NCBI GenBank assembly: GCA_963825555.1 | Contig: CAWGTZ010000011.1 | Span: 1 to 64,000 of the forward strand | DNA length: 64,000 nucleotides | From: JAGVSR01 sp963825555 | GTDB lineage: Bacteria > Pseudomonadota > Alphaproteobacteria > Rhizobiales > Hyphomicrobiaceae | Direction: 5' to 3' | In this document: in pieces, positions 1 to 8,256 of the stretch | Position numbering within the stretch: the first letter of the stretch is position 1 | How the letters are laid out: each line of letters starts with the position of its first letter | Position numbers and translations under genes: made by a program | The notes under the pieces: generated by a model | Seen by the model: only the letters and a program-made list of their open reading frames with translations | Told to the model about the DNA's origin: nothing | Databases searched by the model: none

Positions 1-1160
1 ACCAAACCTACGCGAGCCCCTACTACTTCGTGCGCATCTTGGACTTCAGGGCTCAGCGCTACAAGGTCCGGTCGACCAAAGAGACGAGCCGGATCGAGGC
101 GCGGCGGGTGGCGGAAGAGCTGGCACTTAAAATCTGCGCACGAGATTCACCCGCCCCGCCCGAGTACAGCTTCAAGACCTATGCGCGCCGGTTCGTGGAG
201 AAAGGGCATCGATTGGCCGAGTCAGGCGAGCGCAATGCCAATTACATCCGCACCACCCGGCTGTTCCTCGATCATGACGATTGGGGCCTGGTACGTCACT
301 TCGGAACGCGGGACGTGCGCGAACTCACAACCCGAGACTGGCAGCTCTACATCGAAGCCCTGGCTCGTAAGCGCTCTGATCTCTCCACCTCCACCCGCAA
401 CATGCTGATGGCGACGTTTCGGAATGTCCTGAAGGGCGCACGGGACGATGGGTTGATCGATGCCGTACCTGACACCCCACGCGTCCGACAGAAAGACAAT
501 CCACGTTCCTTCTTCCGCTTTGCGCCCCTCGTCCCAGCTGAGCGCGATGAGTTCCAATCGCTCCTCGCCGGCGCCCAACAGTTGGCCCAGGACCGCGTCG
601 TCGTTCGGGGCGTCGTAGCGACCGATGAGTTGTATGACCTCATCCTGTTCGCCGTGCACGCGTTCGTGCGGCCCACGACGACTGAGCTCTATGCCCTCAA
701 GCACAACGACATCACGGTAGAGACAAACCCCAAACGGCTGCTCGTCACTATCCGCAATGGCAAGACAGGTTTCAGGGTGGCCAACACGATGTCAGGAGCG
801 GTGGCGGCCTATGAACGGCTCCGCAAGCGCTATCCTGAGGCGGACGGCGAAGACTACCTGTTCCTGCCCGCCTATTCGAACCGAGCCACCGCGTCCCGCA
901 TCGTCCAGCGCCAGTTCAATCTCGTGATGGACCGAACAGGCCTGAAGCACGATCCCATGACCGACACGGATCGAACCATCTACAGTCTCCGCCACACCGC
1001 GATTTGCATGAGGATCATTCTCTCCCACGGCAAGGTCAACATCTTCAATCTCGCCAAGAATGCCGGCACCAGCGTGGAGCAGATTGAACGGTTCTATGCC
1101 AAGCACCTGCCGCTCTCACGTGAGATGGCCAAGAACCTGCAGAGCTTTGGGGAGGAGTGA
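1..1160 (+). CDS. tyrosine recombinase / phage-type integrase, 5'-truncated by window edge
   Basis: Site-specific DNA recombinase of the tyrosine (lambda integrase) family. The first in-frame GTG is at 30, but the frame is open back to nucleotide 3 and reads like the usual N-terminal arm-binding segment (T-Y-A-S-P-Y-Y-F-V-R), so the true start lies outside the window. An SAM-like core-binding domain occupies roughly residues 45-140 of the visible part and the catalytic domain roughly 165-370. Visible catalytic elements are the first Arg (FVRPTTTEL), the box II segment YSLRHT, in which Tyr replaces the usual first His, and the nucleophilic Tyr in IERFYAKH (codon 1095-1097). It ends at TGA 1158-1160. 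Its position beside two insertion sequences suggests the edge of an integrated element. No attachment site could be recognised. Confidence 0.88.
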   Translation, partial: QTYASPYYFVRILDFRAQRYKVRSTKETSRIEARRVAEELALKICARDSPAPPEYSFKTYARRFVEKGHRLAESGERNANYIRTTRLFLDHDDWGLVRHFGTRDVRELTTRDWQLYIEALARKRSDLSTSTRNMLMATFRNVLKGARDDGLIDAVPDTPRVRQKDNPRSFFRFAPLVPAERDEFQSLLAGAQQLAQDRVVVRGVVATDELYDLILFAVHAFVRPTTTELYALKHNDITVETNPKRLLVTIRNGKTGFRVANTMSGAVAAYERLRKRYPEADGEDYLFLPAYSNRATASRIVQRQFNLVMDRTGLKHDPMTDTDRTIYSLRHTAICMRIILSHGKVNIFNLAKNAGTSVEQIERFYAKHLPLSREMAKNLQSFGEE

Positions 1161-1351
1161 TTCGATAGAACAGGTACCAGCCATCGTCTTTAGACGCCGT
1201 TCTCATTTTCCCAACCTGAGCACAGGCACTGACTTCGAGGAGGGAATCGTGCAATTTTGCCGAGCTATTTATGTCAGCCCAGGAGTTGGAAACAGCCAGT
1301 TCTGCTCATACGCCGTGCCGCCTGCAACCATTTAGCTGCAAGGACAGGTCA

Positions 1352-1540
1352 ATGCCAAAAATCAGAAGTGGATTGATTGAAGATCTGAACGGCCGTTACA
1401 TCATTCTGGAAGAGGACGGGATGTTTTGGGCCGCCGAGATTAGAGACATAGCGGCCATCCCAACTTCCAACCGCTGCGCAGACGTTGCAAATGAATTGGC
1501 TCGGTTTCAGCAAGCTTCAGGCGCTGACGCCTTTAAATAG
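1352..1540 (+). CDS. small hypothetical protein (62 aa)
   Basis: A short protein beginning MPKIRSGLIEDLNGRY. The ATG at 1352 is chosen over an in-frame ATG at 1271 because an AGGA Shine-Dalgarno-like element (1341-1344) sits seven bases upstream and the extra N-terminal stretch looks non-coding. It is acidic and contains a plausible beta-hairpin segment (GRYIILEEDGMFWAAEIRD). No family was recognised. It lies just downstream of the integrase in a stretch of lower GC than the rest of the window, which fits accessory DNA. Function unknown. Confidence 0.45.
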   Translation: MPKIRSGLIEDLNGRYIILEEDGMFWAAEIRDIAAIPTSNRCADVANELARFQQASGADAFK

Positions 1541-1625
1541 TTGGGCGCTGCGCCAGTGTTCACTAGACCTGGGTACACAGATGTTGGATTGGCGCGCTTT
1601 GCGCGCATCCTCCGGAGAACAAGAA

Positions 1626-1949
1626 ATGACAACGCTCGCAAATGAACTCGAATTCTATAGACAGCAAATGTTGGAGGATGTGAGGGAGAACGAGGTCGAA
1701 CTCGTACGACTGGCAGCAGAAATGGAGCAAGCCGAGTTGGGGCTCATCGCTCAGCTTCGCAGCGTGATCGAAGCCCATGAGCAGAGACGAGAAATGTTCA
1801 TGGCAGAGTTGAGAGCGTTTGCGAGCGGCCTAGCAAGAAAAAACGCCAACCAGATCTCACCGCCCCCGAAACATCGCAACAGGGATTGGGACACGCAGGC
1901 GGCAAGTTGGGAAAGTCCAGATTTGAGCGGCGAACAGATCGCAAACTGA
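1626..1949 (+). CDS. hypothetical coiled-coil protein (107 aa)
   Basis: The product starts MTTLANELEFYRQQML and is dominated by a charged helix of about 70 residues rich in Glu, Leu, Arg and Gln, with heptad-like spacing that predicts a coiled coil, followed by a polar tail. The ATG at 1626 is chosen because GGAGA (1614-1618) lies seven bases upstream. The frame is open further back to 1485, but that part lacks a ribosome binding site. It follows another small unknown gene in the accessory region beside the integrase. No family was recognised and no function can be given. Confidence 0.5.
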   Translation: MTTLANELEFYRQQMLEDVRENEVELVRLAAEMEQAELGLIAQLRSVIEAHEQRREMFMAELRAFASGLARKNANQISPPPKHRNRDWDTQAASWESPDLSGEQIAN

Positions 1950-2224
1950 TGCTTAACACCGACCATCAGCTACTCCCAGCCAGATAGCGTGGGCGGAATT
2001 GCTGACGATTAGCATAAGGGATGTGACCAAGCTCTTCGCCGGCGGGCGCGCAGCTCAAAATCGAGATCCAACCCCTATATTGAGCGTCGTTTCTCTTGGC
2101 CAAGTGTGACCGCCTTGCATCTCCAAAAACGCTAATTTCTCTATCCTGACTTTGGTCTGTGGGAAGGAGAGTAAAGTCGATCTAAAAGGTCATCGTTCAC
2201 ATCGATTCCGAAAAGGGGATGACT

Positions 2225-2353
2225 ATGAAGGGAATTATCGCTCTGGCTTTGGTTGTTGGCGCTGTTGCTCTGGGTGCCTGCCGTCGTGAAGAAGCCGTTG
2301 TTGAGCCCATGAAGCTGGGTGCAACGCCTGCTGCTGAGCAGACCGCTCGCTAA
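2225..2353 (+). CDS. tiny lipoprotein (42 aa)
   Basis: A 42-residue product beginning MKGIIALALVVGAVALGACRR. It has a two-charge n-region at most, a hydrophobic core and a lipobox LGAC with Cys at position 19, so it should be exported and lipidated, leaving a mature peptide of about 24 residues ending AAEQTAR. A purine-rich AAGGGG element lies just upstream of the ATG. A strong intrinsic terminator begins 45 bases after the stop, so the gene is a self-contained transcription unit. The family is unknown to me, but tiny lipoproteins of this type occur in alphaproteobacteria. Confidence 0.65.
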   Translation: MKGIIALALVVGAVALGACRREEAVVEPMKLGATPAAEQTAR

Positions 2354-2398
2354 TTCACGTCTATCGCGATTTATCGCGACCTGTTCTGTGTCCCAGAT

Positions 2399-2441
2399 CC
2401 CTGAGCGTCGCGGCCGGCGATGCTCAGGGTTTTATTTTTTT
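2399..2441 (+). terminator. intrinsic terminator of the tiny lipoprotein gene
   Basis: A 13-bp stem (2399-2411 with 2417-2429, one G-T wobble) closes a five-base loop GGCCG and is followed by TTTTATTTTTTT. This is a textbook Rho-independent terminator reading rightwards. Confidence 0.9.
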
Positions 2442-2467
2442 GAGCCGACGCTGTCTGCGTATGTCTT

Positions 2468-2487
2468 AGCCCCCTAAAACTGGGCCA
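2468..2487 (+). repeat. left terminal inverted repeat of the IS3 element
   Basis: Matches the reverse complement of 3638-3657 at 17 of 20 positions. The shared core is AGCCCCCT followed, after four variable bases, by CTGGGCCA. Confidence 0.8.
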
Positions 2488-2517
2488 TCATGTAGCGATC
2501 CATGAGAGGAGCGAACG

Positions 2518-2805
2518 ATGGCTCGTAAGCGGCACTCCGACGAGGATATTCTGAAGCTGTTGCGCGAGATTGAGGTGCGTCTGGCCTCCGGTAGCGATGT
2601 GACGTCGGCCTGCAGGGCGGCCGGGATCAGCGATGCGACCTATTACACGTGGCGCAAGAAGTTCGGTGGCATGGCACGCTCGCAGCTGTCGGAGATGAGG
2701 GCGCTCGAGAAGGAGAACCAGCGTCTGAAGAAGATCGTTGCCGATCTGGAGCTGGACAAGCTGATCCTCAAGGAGAGCCTCGATTTTTTGAAGCCGAAGG
2801 GCTGA
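2518..2805 (+). CDS. IS3-family transposase OrfA
   Basis: A 95-residue DNA-binding component of the transposase. It has an N-terminal helix-turn-helix of the transposase-8 type (residues about 8-50, with ISDATYYTWRKKFGG typical of the recognition part) and a leucine-zipper coiled coil (about 58-90, ENQRLKKIVADLELDKLILKE) used for multimerisation. The ATG at 2518 is preceded by GAGAGGAGCGA. The last codons contain the slippery heptamer through which ribosomes are expected to shift -1 to make OrfAB. The ELDKLILKE zipper is characteristic of the IS407 group. Confidence 0.9.
   Translation: MARKRHSDEDILKLLREIEVRLASGSDVTSACRAAGISDATYYTWRKKFGGMARSQLSEMRALEKENQRLKKIVADLELDKLILKESLDFLKPKG
2784..2790 (+). 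promoter_or_regulatory. -1 programmed frameshift heptamer of the IS3 element
   Basis: T TTT TTG in the zero frame of orfA (codons TTT 2785-2787 and TTG 2788-2790). A -1 slip here continues with GAA at 2790 in the orfB frame, giving E-A-E-G-L-S. This is the X XXY YYZ pattern used by IS3 elements. Confidence 0.8.
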
Positions 2806-3650
2806 GCGCCGGCCAGCTCCGTGATGCCGTTATCCACACGCGTCAGAAGCTCGGCACGTCGGAGCGCCGCACATGCCAGGTTGTCGGGCTTGCGCGCAGC
2901 ACGCTTCAGTACAGGTCTTCTGAGAAGAACGACGATAAGCTGCGTCTTGCCCTGATCCGGCTCGCCAAGCAGTACGGCCGTTATGGCTATCGCAAGGTCG
3001 GTGAATTGCTTCAGGCCGAAGGCTGGCGGATCAATCACAAGAAGGTCGAGCGGCTATGGCGGGAGGAAGGCCTGCAGCTTCCGCAGCGGCACAAGAAGCG
3101 TAAGCGGCTCTATCATCACGACGCGTCGGTGATCCGGCTAAGACCGAAGTACGAGAATCACATCTGGTCGATCGACTTCGTCCACGACAAGCTCAGCAAT
3201 GGGTGCCCCTACAAGATGCTGACCGTGCTCGATGAATACACGCGCGAGGCCTTGTGCGTGAGCGTTGCCGCGAAGATGGGCTCGGCGGACGTTCTAGAGG
3301 CGCTCTATCCGCTGCTGCTGAAACGCGGCCGGCCGGACTACATTCGCTCGGACAATGGTCCTGAGTTCGTCGCGGCACCGTTCCAAGACTGGCTTCAGCG
3401 TGTCGGCATTCAACCCATCCGGATCTATCCGGGCTCGCCCTGGGAGAACGGCTATAACGAGCGCTTTAATGGGACGCTAAGGCGGGAGGTTCTCAACGCC
3501 GAGTGGTTCGCGACGATCCAGCAAGCCCAGGTCGTCATCAACACGTGGCTCCGGCAGTACAATCACATCCGCCCACACCACGCGCTCGGCATGCGGCCGC
3601 CCGTACCTGAAACGATGCTAGAGAAACCGCAAATCAGTGGCCCAGACTGA
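2790..3650 (+). CDS. IS3-family transposase OrfB part of OrfAB (DDE catalytic domain)
   Basis: Catalytic half of the IS3 transposase, read in the -1 frame relative to orfA. The frame is open from 2649, but the productive part begins after the slippery site at 2790. It contains an HTH_21-type segment (KQYGRYGYRKVGELL) and an rve integrase core with the DDE triad visible: Asp in WSIDFVHDK, Asp in RSDNGPEF and Glu in SPWENGYNERFNG, followed by the conserved YNHIRPHHALG tail. It ends at TGA 3648-3650, within the right terminal repeat. It appears complete, so the element could be active. Confidence 0.92.
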   Translation, partial: EAEGLSAGQLRDAVIHTRQKLGTSERRTCQVVGLARSTLQYRSSEKNDDKLRLALIRLAKQYGRYGYRKVGELLQAEGWRINHKKVERLWREEGLQLPQRHKKRKRLYHHDASVIRLRPKYENHIWSIDFVHDKLSNGCPYKMLTVLDEYTREALCVSVAAKMGSADVLEALYPLLLKRGRPDYIRSDNGPEFVAAPFQDWLQRVGIQPIRIYPGSPWENGYNERFNGTLRREVLNAEWFATIQQAQVVINTWLRQYNHIRPHHALGMRPPVPETMLEKPQISGPD

Positions 3651-3657
3651 GGGGGCT
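3638..3657 (-). repeat. right terminal inverted repeat of the IS3 element
   Basis: Reverse-complement partner of 2468-2487 (17 of 20 identical). It overlaps the last codons of orfB, as is usual for compact IS3 elements. Confidence 0.8.
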
Positions 3658-3939
3658 GGACAGCTTCCTACTCTGCATCGATCCCCGCTTCTAAATCTCG
3701 CTTTCCTTGTGCCAATCCCCCCACGCTCCCTTTCTTCTGTCCCATATATACGCTCCTGTATTTAGTTCTCCGCGTTCCTCGACGCAGAATTCCGAGTGCC
3801 GGTGCGGGATCTCAGGGGTTTATTCGAGCTTGCGCACGCAGCCGACGCACTGCTTGGCGATGCGTCCGGTGTTCATTCCCTGATGACAGGTCTGACCCTG
3901 TTAGCGGACGAGATCTGGCCGACAAAGATGGGCCGCTCA

Positions 3940-3961
3940 GGGCCGATTTTGTTGCAGAAGT
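3940..3961 (+). repeat. terminal inverted repeat of the IS1182-like element (left)
   Basis: Begins GGGCCGATTTTGTTGCAG and is identical over 22 bases to the reverse complement of 5531-5552. Confidence 0.9.
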
Positions 3962-4084
3962 GGGCTGTGATGTGGTTATCGGCCGAGGCTGTATCTTGAA
4001 AAAACTGCACCGCTAGTCGCCTGCCCGTCTTGGGCTGCGGCGACTTATGGCACTGACGCCTGATGTAACCACCACAACGAGACG

Positions 4085-5464
4085 CTACGTAACGCGCGGC
4101 CCGGTCATGTCCGGCGGGTGAACCGCCAATTTAGCGAGGCGCCGCAGGTTCTGTGCGATTGCTGCGAACGTGAACTCGAACTGAGCACCTGCCGGTCCCC
4201 TCAGCCTCAGTCGTCCCATCCTAAGGATGCGCTTCAGGTGCGCGAAGAGCATCTCGACCTTCTTGCGATCGCGGCGCGTCTGCGCGTAGGCGGGCGATTT
4301 TGCAATCGCGCGGGCGACGTCGCGTGCCGACTCGTGAATGTGCCGCGTGATCTTCCGGCTCGGCGAATTTGGGCAGCATCTCGACCGGAGCCGACAATCG
4401 CGGCAATCGACGACGCGCGAGAAGTAGGAGATCATGTCGTCGCCACGTGATCCGCGTGCCCCGCTCGAGCGCGGCAGGATCTTGCCGTTGAGGCAAATGT
4501 AGCAATCGTGCGCCTCGTCGTAGATGAAGTCCTCGCGACTGAATGTGCCGTCGTCGCGCCTCGACTTGTCGATCACCGGAACATGTGGTGCGATGTTCTT
4601 CTTGTCGACCAGGAAATGGAGGTTGGCCGCCGAGCCGTAGGCCGTGTCGGCAACAAGCCAATCGGGCTTGAGGCCGAAAGTCTCTTCCGTCCGCTCGATC
4701 ATTGTCTGTGATGCACCCACTTCGGCCTGTCGTATCGCCCGCGACGCCTCGACATCCATGATGATCCCGAACTTGACATCGATGAGATAGTTGTCGGCAT
4801 AGGCGAAAAAGGCTGCGTTACGCAGCGCGCCGGTCCACTGCGCCGCCGGATCGGCAGGCGCGACGAACTTTGGCACCACATCGGTCGCTGCACCCCAGGC
4901 GGGATCGTCGAGATTAGCGAGATAGTCCTGAACGGCGCGCTTGGCAGTGGCCGGGGCGATATCGTGGCTCCACTCATCGCCCGGCGTCGAGCGGCACTTG
5001 TTGGCATCCGCCCCGATCAGGCTCGCGTCGACGGCAAAGCCACTCCCACCGACGAGACCCGCCTTAATGCAGCTTGCGACCACACGCTCGAAGACGCCAC
5101 GAAAGACATTATGATCACGAAAGCGCTCATTGCGCGCGCGTGTGAAGGCGGAGTGATCAGGGATCTTGTCTTCAATGCCGAGGCCGCAGAACCAGCGATA
5201 GGCGAGGTTTACCTGGACTTCCCGGCAGAGCGCGCGCTCGGAGCGGATCGCGAACACATAACCTAGGATGAGCATCCGGATCATCAGCTCCGGATCGATC
5301 GAAGGACGACCGGTGTGGGAGTAGTGTGGGGCCAACTCGGTGTGCACCCAGGAGAGGTCAAGAACCGCCGCGATCCGCCGTGCCAGATGATCGCTTGGAA
5401 CGGCCGCGTCCAGGTCAAACGCATAAAACAGCTGCCCCTGCTCACTCTTCCGTCGCCCCATCAT
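4085..5464 (-). CDS. IS1182-family transposase (DUF772 + DDE_Tnp_1-like)
   Basis: A complete 459-residue transposase. The N-terminal third is the DUF772 domain (GRPSIDPELMIRMLILGYV at about 52-70). It is followed by an RNase H-like catalytic region with acidic candidates in FAVDASLI and VADTAYGS and near KKVEMLFAHLKR. A Cys-rich insertion CRDCRLRSRCCP near residue 375 resembles the zinc-ribbon insertion of this family. The start MMGRRKSEQGQLF is the usual one. The gene lies wholly inside the 22-bp terminal repeats and its length is normal, so the copy could be functional. Confidence 0.92.
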   Translation of the reverse strand: MMGRRKSEQGQLFYAFDLDAAVPSDHLARRIAAVLDLSWVHTELAPHYSHTGRPSIDPELMIRMLILGYVFAIRSERALCREVQVNLAYRWFCGLGIEDKIPDHSAFTRARNERFRDHNVFRGVFERVVASCIKAGLVGGSGFAVDASLIGADANKCRSTPGDEWSHDIAPATAKRAVQDYLANLDDPAWGAATDVVPKFVAPADPAAQWTGALRNAAFFAYADNYLIDVKFGIIMDVEASRAIRQAEVGASQTMIERTEETFGLKPDWLVADTAYGSAANLHFLVDKKNIAPHVPVIDKSRRDDGTFSREDFIYDEAHDCYICLNGKILPRSSGARGSRGDDMISYFSRVVDCRDCRLRSRCCPNSPSRKITRHIHESARDVARAIAKSPAYAQTRRDRKKVEMLFAHLKRILRMGRLRLRGPAGAQFEFTFAAIAQNLRRLAKLAVHPPDMTGPRVT

Positions 5465-5530
5465 CGAACAGCTCCGTCGATGTCCACCTTACATCGATGG
5501 AATCACGGTTCGCCCGGCGTCTCAATCCCG

Positions 5531-5552
5531 ACTTCTGCAACAAAATCGGCCC
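5531..5552 (-). repeat. terminal inverted repeat of the IS1182-like element (right)
   Basis: Perfect 22-base partner of 3940-3961 in inverse orientation, 67 bp upstream of the transposase start. Confidence 0.9.
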
Positions 5553-6140
5553 ATTGCGTCCGGCAGGACATGGGGCCTTTCGGAAGAGGTACGGCCATGC
5601 AGGTGAATGCACTATAGCTGCAGCGGCGCATAAGCCCTGCGGTCGGCTCCCTCTCAAACCCACGCCCCAATCTTATCCCCGCCGCTCTCGCTTCCCTACA
5701 TTCGGCCCATCCGCATCACGAGGGGCGCGTTCTGGAGGCGTCTTGAAGTGCGCGATGCGGAGACGGGCACGGAAGGACGAAGCGGTGCACGCAGCCAACC
5801 CTTCCGGCTTCGATCTCAACCGCCCGCCGTAAGGATGGGTCCCGGATGATGTGCCGGTGAAAAGGGGAGACTGTAGCCTGGGATAAGAGCGAGCCCAGCG
5901 CGAAGCCCGTGCAGCGGGGCGTCACAGCGCCTTTTCGAAAACCTGCGGACGACCGCGGCTCTGTCGCGCCCCGCTCACCCTCTATGATGGCGCCAACCGA
6001 CTCCCCCGAGGCGAGCCGGCCGTAAGGCGCGTGGCCGTGTTGCGGACGGTGCGCCCTTCTCAATCGGGCGATCCATCGCTCACGACGAGTGATGGTGAAA
6101 TGATAGCCGGCACTGCATGCGTTTCCAGCTGCGCTCGGAC
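5553..6140. other. 588-bp stretch without a supported gene
   Basis: Between the IS1182-like element and the EAL locus. Open frames on both strands are Arg/Pro/Ser/Ala-rich and lack ribosome binding sites or recognisable motifs. I see nothing I can support here. Confidence 0.5.
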
Positions 6141-7855
6141 CTATGCGGCCGCTTGTCCGGGACTTGCCACCACGTCGGCCTTGACCGGCCGGCGGCCGCC
6201 GAAAAGCGCGCCCTGACCCAGAAGGCAGCCGAACCCGAATACGCGGGCGAACGTCTCTTCGCTGTCAATGCCTTCCACGATCAGGCTGAAGCCCTGCTCG
6301 GCAAGGAAACGGCACACGTCGCCTGCGGGAATGTTGCCGCCCGGATGCGGAAGCCCCTCGGCCAGCACGGCCGCATCGAGCTTCACAAAACCGAAACCGG
6401 CCTTGGCCATGGCGGCAAAGTTCATGTCGAGATCTGTGAGGCTGGAGATGGCAAACCGGAAGCCCAGCGCCGAGAGCGCACCCACCGCCCGCTGCTCGGC
6501 CGCACGGAACGTGCGAATGTCCGCCTGCGTAAACGTCAGCACGAGCTGGCGGGCGGTCACCGGACGGGTGAGGAAATCTATCTGCATGTCGCGCGTGAAA
6601 TCTGGCGCGATCAGCACCTCGCCGCTGGCGCGCGAGAACACCGAGCCGCTCTTTCCTCGGCTGGCCAGCCGCTCTGCGACGATGGCGCTGCGCTGGATAC
6701 GCGCGGTGTCGAAAAGCGGCAGGAGCCCGCGGCCGGGCAGAATATCGTCTTCGCCCAGACCCAGGTCTTCCGAGGCCGGGCTCCGCAACCTGATGCTCAC
6801 TTCGTAGTGCTGCGCAGACTGATCGCTGAGACCGAGGATCGGCTCCAGATAGACGTCCACGCGGCCGGCGGCCAAGGCCGCGCGCACGGCGGCGAGTTCC
6901 GCATCTTCGTGCTCTTCCGGCAGTTCATGCTCGTGCGGCCCAGTGGTGGTAATATCTGCAACGTGAGGAAGGGGAGGCGGCGGCGGTATGGCCGCAGAGG
7001 GTTTCGCGGTCTCGGCCACGGCGTCCGGGCGATTGCGCATCGACTGGGCGGCCGCGCGCAGCGCCCCCAGGGACGCCTCGATGTCCATCGCCGCCACCGG
7101 CGGATGCTCCGTCACATCATGACCGAACGGAGACGCGGCCATGGGTTGGCGAGACCTGCTCGGCAGAGGTCACCTGATAGAGCATTTCCTTGATGCGCTG
7201 CTGCAGCATCTCCACGTCGTCCTCGCGCACGGCGGACGGCGGAGAGGGCTCCGGCAACAACGAAGGCGACGCATCTTCTGCGGAAGGCATTGCGGCCTGC
7301 AACTCAGCCTCGGATGGGCGGTAAGACCAGTAATCGGGCTGGTAGCTCATCTCAGCCGTGGCAGGCACCATCGGAGTGCCGGATGCCGGGCCCTGACGAC
7401 CTGCAGCTCATCGACCGAAGCCCGGGTATACCGCTCTGCGGTGCCATCATCGGCCATAGCTCACGCCGGTATCGATGTTGAGCCCGAACGGATCGAGGTC
7501 GGTGGCCGTTGGTGCACTCTTCCCATTCTGTTTCGGGTTCGGACCGCGTGGCGCGCATACCCGCACGGGCGGGCGCCGTGGCCCGCAGGCGCATGACTTC
7601 GGCCTCGAGCCGGTGCAGTTCGCCGCTCAATGCGGCGCGGTCGGCCTCGCTGTGCCGCCAGGCCTGGAAGCCCACAATCCCCAAGAAAAGCGCCATGCCC
7701 ACCAGGGCGGCAAATCCCAGCGCCAGCCCCATCTGCACGTGCAATCCCACCACAATCGCAGCAACAACGAGCGCCATGGAGACGAGCATGACCCTGTCGG
7801 TGCCATCCGGCCCGCCACTTTGCGGAGACTGCGCTTGTTTTCTTTTGACCGCCAT
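6141..7855 (-). pseudogene. membrane-anchored degenerate EAL-domain protein, broken by several frameshifts
   Basis: The locus reads as one protein only if the frame changes about four times. It starts MAVKRKQAQSPQ (ATG 7855; an upstream in-frame ATG at 7945 is possible). It continues through two hydrophobic segments (MLVSMALVVAAIVVGLHVQM and the following LVGMALFLGIVGF) and a short coiled coil. The frame shifts near 7510 (TDLDPFGLNIDTGVSYG), 7450 (YTRASVDELQVVRARHP), 7372 (MSYQPDYWSYRPSEAELQ) and 7145, after which an uninterrupted 333-codon frame carries an EAL-like domain. Signature residues of active c-di-GMP phosphodiesterases are missing: the EAL motif position reads EVS, and the usual metal-binding DDFGTG segment reads SSLTDLD. 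The ancestral protein was therefore probably a non-catalytic membrane EAL protein. Either the gene is decaying or the local sequence has indel errors. The 333-residue part could still be expressed from 7142. Confidence 0.7.
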
Positions 7856-8256
7856 CAGGTTGCGACCTGCCAATTGATTAGAATCGAATAAGCAAAGCAT
7901 CGAAGTCGCAGTCCCCGGGAGCAATTCCGCGGGGACGTTTTTCACCAGATTTCCACAGCTCCCGGACCGCGAATGCCTGCCTTCCGTTGCAGATGCGCAC
8001 CTGTTTTTCTACGCGTAAGGCAACACTTCGGAATGCGCCGCGGAACACGCCGATCTTGCCTCTGGATCAACGCGTTATCCTTCGTCTGGAAGGCAGCTGG
8101 TCGAAATCGGGGCCGAACCGCCTCCATTCGGTCACGGGGCGGCCCGAGACCGGACCGAATCGAGGGGCTGTTTAGATGTCGTTAGGCGAATCGGCGTGGT
8201 ATGGTCCGAGCCGGGTCGCTGTCGTTCTCCGGCGTTTTCAAGGAGCCTCCCGTCCC
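7856..8256. other. intergenic stretch of about 400 bp between divergent loci
   Basis: Separates the EAL locus (minus) from the SDR-like gene (plus). It contains no supported gene and should hold both promoters. If the EAL locus starts at 7945 the gap is 311 bp. Confidence 0.4.

Larger units (their letters stand above)
2462..3662 (+). mobile_element. IS3-family insertion sequence (IS407-group-like)
   Basis: A compact element of about 1.2 kb with two overlapping frames (orfA 2518-2805; orfB to 3650) and imperfect terminal inverted repeats. The inner 20 bp of the ends (2468-2487 and 3638-3657) match at 17 positions, and the outermost bases read TGTC at 2462 and GACA at 3659-3662, giving the TG...CA ends usual for the IS3 family. 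The left end has one extra base relative to the right. No target-site duplication is apparent (CGTA on the left, GCTT on the right), which may reflect later rearrangement or a slightly wrong end call. Confidence 0.85.
3940..5552 (-). mobile_element. IS1182-family-like insertion sequence
   Basis: An element of about 1.6 kb bounded by 22-bp perfect inverted repeats (3940-3961 and 5531-5552) around one minus-strand transposase gene. Flanking tetranucleotides (CTCA and ATTG) do not match, so no target duplication is visible. The 277 bases between this element and the IS3 element (3663-3939) hold no convincing gene. A short open frame there (3796-3999) runs into the terminal repeat and is most likely a chance or remnant frame. 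Confidence 0.85.

Noticed and set aside
3796..3999. 67-codon frame between the two insertion sequences
   Set aside because: It runs through the IS terminal repeat; the peptide GRSGPILLQK is simply the translated repeat, which also appears on the other side at 5531-5552.
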